Shown: positions 48,102 through 58,326, numbered from the stretch's first letter. The stretch: 64,000 nt of DNA from Brevibacterium aurantiacum (GCF_900169065.1 NZ_FXZB01000007.1:62001-126000); one strand, 5' to 3'. A program made the numbers and translations. Notes: generated from the letters alone by a model not told the origin.

Positions 48102-48761
48102 ATGTTGCTGCCTTGGAATTTCGATCATCTCGTCATTGCCGTGCCGAATCTCGCCGAAAGTGTTGAGCAATATCACAACATTCTCGGCGTGGAGCCTATT
48201 CCCGGTGGTGCCCATCCGGGGCTGGGGACGGCCAATGCGCTGCTGGGCCTTGAGTTCGGCGACGAGTCTGGCGATGAGCACCGCGACATCTATTTGGAGA
48301 TCCTCGGACCCGACCCGGAGCAGGATCCCGAGCTGGCAGTCGCGCGCCTGGCCGGTATCACCCGGCCCACGGTGCAGCGCTGGGCCATCCACCCGGACGA
48401 CTTCGACGGTCTCGTCACCTCAGCCGCACGAGCGAGCGAACCGCCCGTCGACCTCGGCGAGGTTCATGACATGACCCGCCGCACCCCTGCGGGCACTCTT
48501 CTGGAGTGGAGGCTGACGAGGCGGACACCGCTGGCGCTGGGCGGAATCCAACCCTTCCTCATCGATTGGCAGGACTCTCCGCATCCTGCGCGCCAGGCGA
48601 TGCCCTCGGTTCACCTCGAACGGTTCTGGGCGTTGAGCCCAGATGTAGACACAACATCCAGAGTTCTGCGATCCTTGGGGGCTACCATCGAGGTTGAGGC
48701 AGGAATCACAGAAACCCTGCACGCCACACTGAAAGGTCCTGGTGGATCATGGACGATCTGA
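48102..48761 (+). CDS. VOC/glyoxalase-like protein 1
   Basis: 219 residues of the glyoxalase-3-like VOC family. It begins NFDHLVIAVPNLAESVEQY, has IYLEILGPDPEQ with the Glu expected to hold metal, and LEWRLTRRTPLALGGIQPFLIDW. It overlaps the next VOC gene by 13 bp. The divergent ABC/monooxygenase operon suggests a linked substrate. Confidence 0.85.
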   Translation: MLLPWNFDHLVIAVPNLAESVEQYHNILGVEPIPGGAHPGLGTANALLGLEFGDESGDEHRDIYLEILGPDPEQDPELAVARLAGITRPTVQRWAIHPDDFDGLVTSAARASEPPVDLGEVHDMTRRTPAGTLLEWRLTRRTPLALGGIQPFLIDWQDSPHPARQAMPSVHLERFWALSPDVDTTSRVLRSLGATIEVEAGITETLHATLKGPGGSWTI

Positions 48762-49417
48762 GTACGATTCCCGCCAATCTTGACCACCTCATCATCACGG
48801 TGCCCGAGCTCGAAGCCGGGGTCGCCGAATTCGAGCGCCTCACCGGAGTCAAAGCAGTGGCCGGGGGACGACACCCGGGCCGAGGAACCGCGAACTACCT
48901 GATAGGTCTCACCCCTGCTGGCTGGCCCGAAGGTGCTCACACTTACCTCGAGATCCTGGGTCCCGACCCGCAGCAGGAAGCGCCAGCCGATGGCACCCTG
49001 CCGTTGGATGCCCATCTGGCGCAGGGCCTGACCCTCCAGACCTGGGCCATCCACCCGCACGCCTTCCTCGCGAAGGTCGCCGGAGCGAACACCGAAGGAA
49101 TCGACTTCGGCGAGGTCCGCGACATGTCCCGCGAAACTGCCGAGGGGGAGCTGCTCGAATGGCGTCTGACCTCGCGGTCTCCGCTGCCGAGCAAGGGAAC
49201 GCAGCCCTTCCTCATCGACTGGGGCGAGTCGACCCACCCCGCCGAGGCTGCCCTGCCGTCGGTCGAACTCCTCGAGTTCTCCATCGAATCCCCGGACGCC
49301 GAGGAGAGCCGCCGTGCCCTCGATGTGCTCGGTGCCGGTGATACCCAGGTCGTCGAAGGCACGGAGCATCGGCTGCATGCACGCCTGCGTGGTCCCGGCG
49401 GTGTCCTCAAGTTCTGA
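48749..49417 (+). CDS. VOC/glyoxalase-like protein 2, tandem paralogue
   Basis: 222 residues, clearly related to the preceding protein along its length: NLDHLIITVPELEAGVAEF, TYLEILGPDPQQE, LQTWAIHPHAF and KGTQPFLIDWGES match the same positions. The pair arose by tandem duplication and may form a heterodimer. No enzymatic assignment is possible. Confidence 0.85.
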   Translation: MDDLSTIPANLDHLIITVPELEAGVAEFERLTGVKAVAGGRHPGRGTANYLIGLTPAGWPEGAHTYLEILGPDPQQEAPADGTLPLDAHLAQGLTLQTWAIHPHAFLAKVAGANTEGIDFGEVRDMSRETAEGELLEWRLTSRSPLPSKGTQPFLIDWGESTHPAEAALPSVELLEFSIESPDAEESRRALDVLGAGDTQVVEGTEHRLHARLRGPGGVLKF

Positions 49418-49445
49418 GCGAAAGTTCTCAGTGGAGCGGTTGTGA

Positions 49446-50300
<855 letters not shown>

Positions 50301-50351
50301 TCGGGAAATCGGGACGGCACTCGGGAATAAGACCACCTCCTTCGTCGTTGA

Positions 50352-50370
50352 TTGAGTCGTATAGGCTCAA
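50352..50370. promoter_or_regulatory. HAIR-like HspR operator before the Clp ATPase
   Basis: TTGAGT-N7-GCTCAA. The actinobacterial HAIR element is CTTGAGT-N7-ACTCAAG, so 11 of 14 specified bases match with the spacing kept. It lies 19 bp before the start codon, suggesting heat-shock control through HspR. Confidence 0.45.
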
Positions 50371-50389
50371 CTTTCGACAGGAGATCAGA

Positions 50390-52942
50390 TTGGCTACGTT
50401 CTTCGGATCCGCCGGTTCTGGCGGAGATTCATTCGACGAGTTCCTTGCCCGTTTTCTGCAGGGACAGCAGGGCGCGCGCCAGGGGCGCAGCGTCGACATC
50501 AACAAGCTGCTGAGCAAGCGCAGCCACGAGGTCATCGACAACGCCGCTGACTATGCCAGAGAGCACGGTCAGGCGGAGGTCGATGCCCTGCACATTCTGC
50601 GCACCATGGCAGAGACCGAGCCCGGAGTCTCGGCGATCCGTCAGGCCGGAGCTGACCCGGAGCAGGTCGCCCGCGCCGTCGAAGACCGTCTGCCCGCATC
50701 CTCAGACACCAAGCCCGAAGGGGCACTGACCCTTACCGGTTCCGGTCAGCGCGCGCTCCTCGACGCCTACCAGGTGGCACGGGCGTTCGGTTCGACCTAC
50801 GTCGACCCGGAGCACCTGTTCTTCGCCTTCGTGCTCAACCACGAGATGCCAGCAGGCCGCATCCTCGCCCAGGCGGGCGTGACACAGGAACGGCTGCAGG
50901 CCGGAGCCGAAGCCGCCGAGGCAGGCGACCCGCAGGGCGGTCCCGGAGCGGGCCAGCCGGAGGAGACCATGCTCGAGCGTTTCGGCACGGACCTCACGGC
51001 ACTGGCAGCCGACGGTGAACTCGACCCGGTGATCGGACGCGCCGAGGAGATCCAGGAGACGATCGAGATCCTGGCTCGCCGCACCAAGAACAACCCGGTG
51101 CTGCTCGGTGAGGCCGGCGTCGGCAAGACCGCGATCGCCGAGGGACTGGCTCAGGCCATCCACAGCGGCGAGATCCCAGCACAGCTCTCGGGTAAGCGAG
51201 TCGTCGCACTCGACCTGCCGGGCATGCTGGCAGGCACACGCTACCGCGGTGACTTCGAGGAACGCCTGACCGGGACCCTCGACGAAGTCGCCGAGGACGG
51301 CGAGATGATCGTCTTCATCGATGAGCTCCACACCCTCGTCGGTGCCGGCGGCAACGGCGAATCCAACTCGATGGACGCCGGCAACATCCTCAAGCCCCGG
51401 CTGGCCCGTGGTGATCTGCACCTGTTGGGTGCAACCACGCTCAAGGAATACCGCACGATCGAGAAGGACTCGGCCCTCGAACGTCGGTTCCAGCCGGTGC
51501 GCGTGGGGGAGCCGAACATCGAAGATGCCGTGGCAATCCTCGACGGACTCAAGGACCGCTACGCCGAGCACCACAATGTGACCTACACGCCCGAGGCGAT
51601 TCGCGCGTCGGTCGAGCTCTCCGATCGCTACATCAACGACAGGTTCCTGCCGGACAAGGCGATCGACCTCATCGACCAGGCCGGTGCTCGACTGTCTCTG
51701 CGTCGTGGGCCCAAGGTCGACACCCAGGCCCTGCGCACGGAGATCGAACGACTCGAGACCGAGAAGAACACCGCGATCAGCGAAGAGAACTATGAGCGTG
51801 CCGGGGAACTTCGCGACGAGGTCATGAGTCTCGGGGAGAAGCTGCATGCAGCCGAGAACCCGGACGACGGCGCGCAGCGGGCTGAGGCTGACGCCAAGCC
51901 GAGCATCGTCGATGCTGACCAGATCGCACAGGTCGTCTCCCGTGCCACCGGAATCCCGGCGGCGAGCATGACCCAGGGTCAGAAGGCCAAGCTGGCCAAG
52001 CTCGAAGAGATCCTCCACGGTCGCGTCATCGGTCAGGACAACGCGGTGACGGCAGTGTCGAAGGCCGTGCGCCGGTCCCAGATGGGAATGGGAGATCCGA
52101 ACCGTCCCATCGGCAGCTTCCTCTTCCTCGGACCCACCGGCGTGGGCAAAACCGAGCTGGCGAAATCTCTGGCCGCGACCCTGTTCGATGACGAGTCGGC
52201 GATGATCCGATTCGACATGAGCGAGTTCGGGGAACGCCACACCGTCTCACGCCTGGTGGGTTCGCCTCCCGGCTACGTCGGCTACGACGAAGCGGGACAG
52301 CTGACCGAACAGGTTCGGCGCAAGCCGTACTCGGTGATCCTCCTCGACGAGGTCGAGAAGGCTCACCCGGACGCCTTCAACCTGCTGCTCCAGGTCCTCG
52401 ACGACGGTCGTCTCACCGACGGTCAGGGCCGGACCGTGGACTTCCGGAACACCGTCATCATCATGACGAGCAACCTGGGCTCCGAGTTCATGTCCGGCAG
52501 CACCCCGCTGGGCTTCAGCTCCACCGATGCGAAGGTCACCGAGAAGGACCTGAGTGCAAAGGTGATGGGCAAGCTCAAGGAGTTCATGCGTCCCGAGTTC
52601 CTCAACCGGATCGACGAGACCGTGATGTTCTCGCGGCTCGATCGTGAGCAGCTGCGCGTCATCGTCCGTCTTCAGCTGGAGCGTTCGGTCGAGCGTCTGG
52701 CGCACCAGGGCATCGGCCTGACCGTGTCCGAGGATGCTGTGGAGTGGCTTTCCGATACCGGGTACGAACCCGAGTTCGGTGCCCGTCCGCTGCGCCGCGT
52801 GATCCAGCGTGAGCTCGATGACCGCATTGCGGACCTCCTCGTCAACGAGACAGTGTCCGAAGGCGGAAGGGTCAGCGCCACGGTTGACGACGGAACACTG
52901 CGAGTGGTCGCGGAATCACCCGAGGTTCCTGTGGCAGTCTGA
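50390..52942 (+). CDS. Clp-family AAA+ ATPase with UVR motif (ClpC-like)
   Basis: 850 residues from TTG 50390, behind CAGGAGATCAGA. An N-terminal Gly/Gln-rich stretch is followed by a Clp-N-like repeat domain (about 35-180). Walker A of domain 1 is [13 protein letters not shown] (Gly240-), and of domain 2 [12 protein letters not shown] (about 580). Between them is a short UVR helix pair (about 450-485: [19 protein letters not shown]) instead of the long ClpB coiled coil. STPLGFSS supplies an LGF-type loop like that by which ClpC docks on ClpP. It therefore looks like a protease partner, possibly of the ClpPs at 54.5-55.7 kb. Confidence 0.88.
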   Translation: MATFFGSAGSGGDSFDEFLARFLQGQQGARQGRSVDINKLLSKRSHEVIDNAADYAREHGQAEVDALHILRTMAETEPGVSAIRQAGADPEQVARAVEDRLPASSDTKPEGALTLTGSGQRALLDAYQVARAFGSTYVDPEHLFFAFVLNHEMPAGRILAQAGVTQERLQAGAEAAEAGDPQGGPGAGQPEETMLERFGTDLTALAADGELDPVIGRAEEIQETIEILARRTKNNPVLLGEAGVGKTAIAEGLAQAIHSGEIPAQLSGKRVVALDLPGMLAGTRYRGDFEERLTGTLDEVAEDGEMIVFIDELHTLVGAGGNGESNSMDAGNILKPRLARGDLHLLGATTLKEYRTIEKDSALERRFQPVRVGEPNIEDAVAILDGLKDRYAEHHNVTYTPEAIRASVELSDRYINDRFLPDKAIDLIDQAGARLSLRRGPKVDTQALRTEIERLETEKNTAISEENYERAGELRDEVMSLGEKLHAAENPDDGAQRAEADAKPSIVDADQIAQVVSRATGIPAASMTQGQKAKLAKLEEILHGRVIGQDNAVTAVSKAVRRSQMGMGDPNRPIGSFLFLGPTGVGKTELAKSLAATLFDDESAMIRFDMSEFGERHTVSRLVGSPPGYVGYDEAGQLTEQVRRKPYSVILLDEVEKAHPDAFNLLLQVLDDGRLTDGQGRTVDFRNTVIIMTSNLGSEFMSGSTPLGFSSTDAKVTEKDLSAKVMGKLKEFMRPEFLNRIDETVMFSRLDREQLRVIVRLQLERSVERLAHQGIGLTVSEDAVEWLSDTGYEPEFGARPLRRVIQRELDDRIADLLVNETVSEGGRVSATVDDGTLRVVAESPEVPVAV

Positions 52943-52980
52943 GGCAGAGCCGCCTGTGCAGGGTGATCACCTGCACGGCA

Positions 52981-53020
52981 CGGGGCCGGATCGGAAGCGA
53001 TGTCTTCCGGTCCGGCCCCG
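52981..53020. terminator. Terminator between the Clp ATPase and yidC-like genes
   Basis: Arms 52981-52997 and 53004-53020 pair over 17 bp with one G-T wobble around a 6-base loop. It separates convergent genes. Confidence 0.75.
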
Positions 53021-53026
53021 CTTCAT

Positions 53027-53839
53027 TCATGCGGCAGGAACTGCCTCTTCCTGCTCGTGAACCTTGAGGACACGGTTGAGCACGAGGCGCTCTGTCAGGG
53101 TCCAGGCTGTCGTCGTCATCAGGTAGAGCGTGGCAGCTAGAGGCACAAACAGTGCGATGACCGCGGTCATGAAGGGCATGAAGCTCAGCACCCTGGTCAC
53201 GCCTGAGAGGTCCGGCATGGCGGGTCCCTCGGTGGTGGAGTTCTGGCTGCCAGACGCCCGGACGGGCGGGGTCTGCGGCATATCGGGGGTGAGCAGATGC
53301 CGCGAGAGGGCAGCGACGACGGCGATGATGATCACGATGACGCCGAAGACTGCGGCCGAGACCACGCTCAGGTTCCCTCCGGTCAGGAGACCCACGAAGC
53401 CGGCGTTGAGGGGGACGCCCAGCAGGGAATGGTTGAGAAGGTCATTGGCGTGCCCGCCGATCGTGGATTGGATGAAGATTCCATAGACGGCCATGAGCAC
53501 CGGCATCTGGGCCAGCACGGGCAGGCAGCCGGCCATCGGGGAGGCCTTTTCCTCCTTGTAGAGCTCCATCATCTTCTGCTGCATAAGCTCGGGGGTCTTC
53601 TTGTACCGGGTCTGCAGCTCGGTGATCTTCGGTGCGAGGCGTTTGCGAGTGATGCCGGCTCTGACCTGTGAGAGCCCGACGGGGATGAGCACGGCGCGGA
53701 CGATGATCGTGAGCACCACGATCGCCAGCGCAGCACTTGCGGTGCCAGCCAATGGTTCGAGCAGAGTCGTCAGCCAGGTGACGACCCAATAGGCGGCGTT
53801 GACGAGCAGTTCGATGGGTGGAAATTCGTAGATGTTCAT
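53027..53839 (-). CDS. YidC/Oxa1-family membrane insertase paralogue
   Basis: 270 residues from MNIYEFPPIELLVN, behind CCAGGAGGGCCATCACC. The YidC core has VRAGITRKRLAPKITELQTR, MELYKEEKASPMAGCLPVLA and about five helices. The housekeeping yidC normally lies next to rnpA-rpmH near the origin, so this is a second copy. It follows a DUF6412 gene on the same strand. Confidence 0.88.
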   Translation of the reverse strand: MNIYEFPPIELLVNAAYWVVTWLTTLLEPLAGTASAALAIVVLTIIVRAVLIPVGLSQVRAGITRKRLAPKITELQTRYKKTPELMQQKMMELYKEEKASPMAGCLPVLAQMPVLMAVYGIFIQSTIGGHANDLLNHSLLGVPLNAGFVGLLTGGNLSVVSAAVFGVIVIIIAVVAALSRHLLTPDMPQTPPVRASGSQNSTTEGPAMPDLSGVTRVLSFMPFMTAVIALFVPLAATLYLMTTTAWTLTERLVLNRVLKVHEQEEAVPAA

Positions 53840-54030
53840 GGTGATGGCCCTCCTGGGCGCTGCCGATGCAGGCAATTCGGCCGTGCAGCGTTGAGCAGCA
53901 GTGGTGATGTCGTCATGGACGTTCAACGACCGAACGACGCAGGGCGACACCACAGGCGGGATCCGTTAGGGAAACAGACAGGAGTGGCGTCAGCGACCGT
54001 GCTTGAGGAGCACGGAGATCACGTCGTCGG

Positions 54031-54336
54031 TCAGGCGAAGGAGCGGACGACGAAGGAGGGGGCTCTGGCTTGAGCGGTGCCCGGAGTGCCGGGTTCCTCG
54101 GGCATGCGGAATTCGCGAACCTCGGTTCGCTCTCCCCGTCCCCAAAGACCGCGAGGAGACTGAGGAAGGAACCTGAAGAGAGCCCTTGCCAACCACGGTG
54201 CGACCGGCGACAGCAGTGCCGCACCGAGCAGCACGAGGACGATCAGATGCATCGACGACTGAGGAATGACCGTATCGGCATCGGCGCTGAGAAGCACCAC
54301 GATGAACTGAACTGTCATCCACAGATTCAGCATCAT
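54031..54336 (-). CDS. DUF6412-type small membrane protein
   Basis: 101 residues from MMLNLWMTVQFIVVLL. Two hydrophobic helices (about 3-18 and 27-50: SSMHLIVLVLLGAALLSPVA) precede a basic/acidic tail. The pairing with a YidC paralogue recurs in related actinobacteria as far as I recall. It lies 191 bp upstream of the yidC-like gene on the same strand; that gap shows no other gene. Confidence 0.65.
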   Translation of the reverse strand: MMLNLWMTVQFIVVLLSADADTVIPQSSMHLIVLVLLGAALLSPVAPWLARALFRFLPQSPRGLWGRGERTEVREFRMPEEPGTPGTAQARAPSFVVRSFA

Positions 54337-54455
54337 TCCGTCTCGGCCTTCCCTTGACACAGTCGGGGTTTCTCGCCCGATTTTATCACGGCAGCACCAT
54401 CACACCGGGCGCACAGGCACGCCGTCCGCTCACAGCGGCACCCTCCTGCTCAAGG

Positions 54456-54470
54456 CGGAAAAGACTTCCG
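54456..54470. promoter_or_regulatory. CGGAA-N5-TTCCG inverted repeat before clpP
   Basis: An exact inverted repeat with five-base arms, 30 bp before the clpP start. Its N5 spacing differs from the N7/N6 of the AllR-type sites. It may be the operator of the local HTH regulator. Confidence 0.3.
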
Positions 54471-54500
54471 ACTCGGCACAGCCAGCTCCAGTGTGGAGGC

Positions 54501-55160
54501 ATGAACACACGAATCGCACATCAGAATGCTCACAACCGACCCACCTCACCATCGCCGAGGTTCGCCGACGGTGACGAGTCCACGACGACGACCCGCATCC
54601 CCGAGTCCCAGAGAATGCTCTACGCCTACCGTTCGGTGGTCTTCAACGGGGAGCTGCGCGATGAGAACGGCATGGAGATCATCTCGCGACTCATCCTCCT
54701 CTCCGCCGAAGACTCCCACAGTGACATCCACCTGTGGATCAACTCACCGGGCGGATCGGTGCCGATGATGCACGCGATCGCCGATGTGATCGAGACTCTG
54801 CCCAACGATGTGGTCACGGTGGCGTTCGGGTGGGCCGCCTCGGCGGGGCAGTTCGTGCTCATGATGGGCACCCCCGGCAAACGACTCGCCCTGCCCCACG
54901 CCCGGATCCTGCTGCACCAGGGATCATCGGGCATCGGGGGAGCGGCCGCTGACATCGAGCTGCAGTCCGGGGACCTGCGCACCGTCCGGGACACGGTCCT
55001 GCATCGCATCGCCGAGGCGACGGGAAAGACCTATGAGCGTGTCTTCGAGGACTCCCTGCGCGATCGGTGGTTCACGGTCGAACAGGCACTGGACTACGGG
55101 CTCATCGACCGCATCGTCGAGTCCCCGGCCGATCTGCGCGGCGGGATCGGTGCGCCATGA
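54501..55160 (+). CDS. clpP: ClpP protease subunit with intact catalytic triad
   Basis: 219 residues from ATG 54501, behind GTGTGGAGGC. The triad is complete: Ser114 in GWAASAGQFVLM, His139 in ARILLHQGSSG and Asp188 in LRDRWFTVEQA. The oxyanion strand INSPGGSV is present. An N-terminal extension of about 38 residues (Ser/Thr-rich) may be a propeptide. It overlaps the second clpP gene by four bases, so the two are made together. The housekeeping clpP1-clpP2-clpX locus is not here, so this is an accessory pair. Confidence 0.93.
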   Translation: MNTRIAHQNAHNRPTSPSPRFADGDESTTTTRIPESQRMLYAYRSVVFNGELRDENGMEIISRLILLSAEDSHSDIHLWINSPGGSVPMMHAIADVIETLPNDVVTVAFGWAASAGQFVLMMGTPGKRLALPHARILLHQGSSGIGGAAADIELQSGDLRTVRDTVLHRIAEATGKTYERVFEDSLRDRWFTVEQALDYGLIDRIVESPADLRGGIGAP

Positions 55161-55738
55161 GCCAGTACACGATTCCGAATGTCGTTGACCGCTCGGGTGG
55201 CGGGGAGAAGATCGTCGACGTGTATTCCCACCTGCTGGGCAACCGCATCATCTACCTCGGAGTGCCGATCGATGACGGGGTGGCGAATACGATCATCGCC
55301 CAGCTGCTCCACCTCGAGGCGAGCAGCCGAGAACTCCCGATCCAGCTGTACATCAACTCACCGGGCGGATCGCTGACGGCCATGACCGCCATCTACGACG
55401 CGATGCACCACATCGGTGCGCCCGTGGCGACCATCTGCGTGGGGCAGGCGGCCGCTGATGCCGCGGTGCTCCTGGCAGCTGGCGAACCCGGTCAGCGTTC
55501 GATGCTCGAACACGCTCGAGCGGTGCTGCGCCAACCCCATGCCGAGGGTGCTCGCGGGGCAATCCCCGATCTCATCGTCGCCGCCGACGAGATCGCCCGG
55601 CAGCGCCGAGATGTTGAGGCGATGCTGGCGAAGGGCACCGGGCGCAGTGTGGACCAGATCCATGCCGACCTCGACCGGGATCTCGTGCTCAATGCGCAGG
55701 CGGCCCGGGACTTCGGCCTCGTCGATCAGATCCTCTGA
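55157..55738 (+). CDS. ClpP-like subunit lacking catalytic Ser and His (ClpR-like)
   Basis: 193 residues. The fold is well preserved (IIYLGVPIDDGVANTIIAQL, LYINSPGGSLTAM, FGLVDQIL). The nucleophile in the usual GQAAS is Ala100 (GQAAADAAVLLAAG) and the His of the usual HQP is Arg125 (AVLRQPHAEG); Asp175 in LDRDLVLN remains. It should be proteolytically dead and structural or regulatory, as cyanobacterial and plastid ClpR are. Coupled translation with the active ClpP suggests a mixed tetradecamer. Confidence 0.92.
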   Translation: MSQYTIPNVVDRSGGGEKIVDVYSHLLGNRIIYLGVPIDDGVANTIIAQLLHLEASSRELPIQLYINSPGGSLTAMTAIYDAMHHIGAPVATICVGQAAADAAVLLAAGEPGQRSMLEHARAVLRQPHAEGARGAIPDLIVAADEIARQRRDVEAMLAKGTGRSVDQIHADLDRDLVLNAQAARDFGLVDQIL

Positions 55739-55818
55739 GTTGCTCCCGGGCCGCGGTACTCCGCGGGAAGTCCGGTCGGATACTCCCGTGGTACGACGTT
55801 GAATCCGGTGTCAGTGAC

Positions 55819-55824
55819 TACGAT
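55819..55824 (+). promoter_or_regulatory. -10 hexamer TACGAT before the histidine kinase
   Basis: TACGAT ends six bases before ATG 55831. The CGGAGG between could also be a ribosome site for a longer message. Confidence 0.35.
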
Positions 55825-55830
55825 CGGAGG

Positions 55831-57231
55831 ATGAGCCGATCCTGGCGTGCCGCCGCCGAGGCGAGCGATCCCGATGCTGATCGTCGCGTCCGTCGTCGAC
55901 CTCGGCTGCTCCTGGTTGCCCTGAGCGTCCTGGCCCTGCTCCTGCAGCTGCCCTTCGCCGTGTTCATGGCCACCCACGATGGTGTCGATGCCCTGGCCGG
56001 GGGCGTGCGCATCGCCGTAGCCCTGCTGTCCCCGATGATCTTCTTACTCTGTGCACGATGGCCGGGCCCGAGAGTCGCGATCATCGCCGGGCTGACGCTG
56101 GTTGACTTCGTCGCCTGGGCCGCACTGGCGGGATCCAGCCTGTCCGGTGCGTGGAGCCACGGTCCAAGTAATCGTCCCTGGTCTGGGGAGGGTCCGGGCG
56201 GAATGTGGGCGCAGGGGCTCACCGGACCTGAGATGACACCGTTCTATGCGGCGTTCCTCTTCGCTCTCGTCGTGGCCATGGTCCGCGGTCATCAGATCTG
56301 GGCCATCGCCTCGGCGGCCGGTGTCTGGTTGGGTGCCCTGCTGCTCGGTCCCTTCCTCGGTGTCGACTGGTCGGTGGGGCGTGTGGCCTCTGCGACGATC
56401 GGTCTGCTGATGACCCTGAGCATCGGAGCCTTCGCTCGGCGCAGGCGCGAAGGCAGGAGGCTCGCGGCCGAGGAGGCGCAGGCCCGGCACCAGGAGGTGA
56501 TTGCGGCCGAAAGGCTGCGCATCGCCAGGGACCTCCACGATGTGCTGGGCCATTCCCTGTCCCAGATCAACGTGCAGGCCGGTGTGGGCGAACACCTCAT
56601 CGACCGGGACCCCGAGCAGGCCAGACGGGCGCTCGCCGCCATCAAGGAGCTGAGTCGAACGGGACTCAACGAGGTCCGTTCAGTGCTCCACACGATGCGC
56701 TCGGATGCTGCCGGCCCAAGCGATCTCGACTCCGACGCGGCCGGCACTGACGCGGCCAGTGCCGACGCAGGCACAGCCGAGCCGCTGGCCCCAGTGCCGG
56801 GCCTCGACGAGCTGCCGGCACTCATCGCCGCAATGACCGGGCGACCAGCCATCCACCTCGATGACCGGCGCGAGCTCCGAGCCGACGGTACTCGAGAGAA
56901 TCCCGGCAGTGCCGCGGATGCGGCCGCCTACCGGATCGTGCAGGAGGCGCTGACGAATATGGTCCGCCACGCTGCCGCCAGCCAGGCGAACGTCAGAGTC
57001 TTCCGTGAAGGCGAGTTCCTGCACCTCGAGATCAGTGACGATGGCCAGGGAACAGAGAACGCGATGCACGGGCGAGACGAAGGCACCGGAATCATCGGGA
57101 TGCGGGAGCGGACGAAACTTCTCCACGGAACCTTCGCGATCACCTCGGCGAGCGGGGACGGCACGCACATCAGCGTCCGGCTGCCCTGGACCAGCGGACA
57201 CGGACGAACAGATCGGCAGGCTGAGGCATGA
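55831..57231 (+). CDS. NarL-type sensor histidine kinase
   Basis: 466 residues. Five or six N-terminal helices (about 25-205) carry no large external sensor domain. HisKA_3 has RIARDLHDVLGHSLSQINVQ, with the phosphoacceptor His236. An Ala/Asp-rich insert (about 290-320) precedes the ATPase domain (AAYRIVQEALTNMVRHA, EISDDGQG, GTGIIGMRERTKLL). The stop overlaps the response regulator by four bases. The signal is unknown. Confidence 0.93.
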   Translation: MSRSWRAAAEASDPDADRRVRRRPRLLLVALSVLALLLQLPFAVFMATHDGVDALAGGVRIAVALLSPMIFLLCARWPGPRVAIIAGLTLVDFVAWAALAGSSLSGAWSHGPSNRPWSGEGPGGMWAQGLTGPEMTPFYAAFLFALVVAMVRGHQIWAIASAAGVWLGALLLGPFLGVDWSVGRVASATIGLLMTLSIGAFARRRREGRRLAAEEAQARHQEVIAAERLRIARDLHDVLGHSLSQINVQAGVGEHLIDRDPEQARRALAAIKELSRTGLNEVRSVLHTMRSDAAGPSDLDSDAAGTDAASADAGTAEPLAPVPGLDELPALIAAMTGRPAIHLDDRRELRADGTRENPGSAADAAAYRIVQEALTNMVRHAAASQANVRVFREGEFLHLEISDDGQGTENAMHGRDEGTGIIGMRERTKLLHGTFAITSASGDGTHISVRLPWTSGHGRTDRQAEA

Positions 57232-57902
57232 ACGATATCTCGGTGGCGATTGCCGATGATCACCAGCTGGTTCGCGCCGGCTTCGCTTCGCTGTTGGATG
57301 CGGAACCGGGCATCAGCGTGAGTGTGCAGGCCTCCGGCGGGGAAGAGCTGTTGGAGAAACTGGCAGCGACGCCGGTCGACGTCGTGCTCATGGACATTCG
57401 GATGCCCGACGGTGACGGACTGTGGGCCACCGAGGCGATCGCAGCCGATCCCGACCTCGGGCACGTTCGGGTGGTGCTGGTGACGACCTTCGGCCTCGAC
57501 GAGTACATCGTGCGCGCGGTCAGGGCGGGTGCCAGCGGATTCCTGCTCAAGGACACCGAACCGGTCGACCTGATCCGAGCGGTGCGCGTCGTCGCCGAGG
57601 GGGAGGCGCTGCTCTCACCGGAGGTGACCCGATACCTCCTGTCGAGGATGTCCCTGGGACTGCGGGCGGAGCCGGCGAAGCATCTCGACGTGCTGACACA
57701 ACGTGAACGAGAGGTGCTCGCCCTCGTCGGGCAGGGACTGTCGAACGACGAGATCGCGGCGCAGCTGGTGCTCTCACCGCTGACGGCGAAGACCCATGTC
57801 TCGCGCATCATGAGCAAGGTCGCCGCACGCGACAGGGTCCACCTCGTCGTGCTCGCCTATGAGTCCGGGCTGGTCTCCCCGGGCTGGCTGCGCGAACAGT
57901 AG
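57228..57902 (+). CDS. NarL/LuxR-type response regulator
   Basis: 224 residues. The receiver domain has IADDHQLVRAGF and the phosphorylated Asp56 in DVVLMDIRMPDGDG. The LuxR helix-turn-helix (about 155-215) contains LTQREREVLALVGQGLSNDE and SPLTAKTHVSRIMSKV. Targets are unknown, but the nearby clpP, SHOCT and HTH genes are candidates. Confidence 0.94.
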   Translation: MNDISVAIADDHQLVRAGFASLLDAEPGISVSVQASGGEELLEKLAATPVDVVLMDIRMPDGDGLWATEAIAADPDLGHVRVVLVTTFGLDEYIVRAVRAGASGFLLKDTEPVDLIRAVRVVAEGEALLSPEVTRYLLSRMSLGLRAEPAKHLDVLTQREREVLALVGQGLSNDEIAAQLVLSPLTAKTHVSRIMSKVAARDRVHLVVLAYESGLVSPGWLREQ

Positions 57903-57983
57903 GAGCTCATCCTCAGCGAGTACCCGAAGTGACTCCCAGCGGGGGATTCGCCGAGGCGGCTGCAGGAGTTGGATTGATGTCAT

Positions 57984-58002
57984 ATCCACGAGCGACGTGG
58001 AT
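57984..58002. promoter_or_regulatory. ATCCACG-N5-CGTGGAT palindrome before the SHOCT gene
   Basis: Exact 7-bp arms around AGCGA, 18 bp before ATG 58021. It may be an operator for the response regulator or a 5' hairpin. Confidence 0.35.
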
Positions 58003-58020
58003 TCCTGACAAGGAGGCATT

Positions 58021-58308
58021 ATGAACATGGAACACGGACCCGCGGCCTGGCCGTTCTTCTTCCTCATCCCGATCTTCTGGGTGCTCATCATCGGACTGGT
58101 CGTCACTCTCATCATCACGCTCAATCGGCGTCGTTGGCGCCAAGCCGGGGGACCGCCCTGGGCAGATGGTCAGGGCCGATTCGGGTCGACGAAGAACGCG
58201 GAGGCGACACTGTCCGAGCGTTTCGCCCAAGGTGACATCGACGAGGCCGAGTACCGGGGCAGACTCGAGGTGCTCAGGGCCAATCGTCTCGATTCCGGTA
58301 CGAGCTGA
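58021..58308 (+). CDS. Small membrane protein with SHOCT domain
   Basis: 95 residues behind CAAGGAGGCATT. One helix (about 10-35: WPFFFLIPIFWVLIIGLVV) is followed by a C-terminal SHOCT motif (about 63-88: LSERFAQGDIDEAEYRGRL). SHOCT domains occur in small envelope-stress or oligomerisation proteins of unclear role. Confidence 0.85.
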   Translation: MNMEHGPAAWPFFFLIPIFWVLIIGLVVTLIITLNRRRWRQAGGPPWADGQGRFGSTKNAEATLSERFAQGDIDEAEYRGRLEVLRANRLDSGTS

Positions 58309-58326
58309 GGCACCCGGCCGGTGTGA

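Noticed and set aside
53840-54030. Possible extra gene between the yidC-like and DUF6412 genes
   Set aside because: Frames here are short, lack ribosome sites and give Arg/Ser-rich shadow translations.
54427-54437. CGCTCACAGCG as a ClgR box upstream of clpP
   Set aside because: It fits the remembered core CGCYNANRGCG, but the flanking positions do not fit, and such a short GC-rich word is expected by chance several times in 64 kb. Not listed as a feature.
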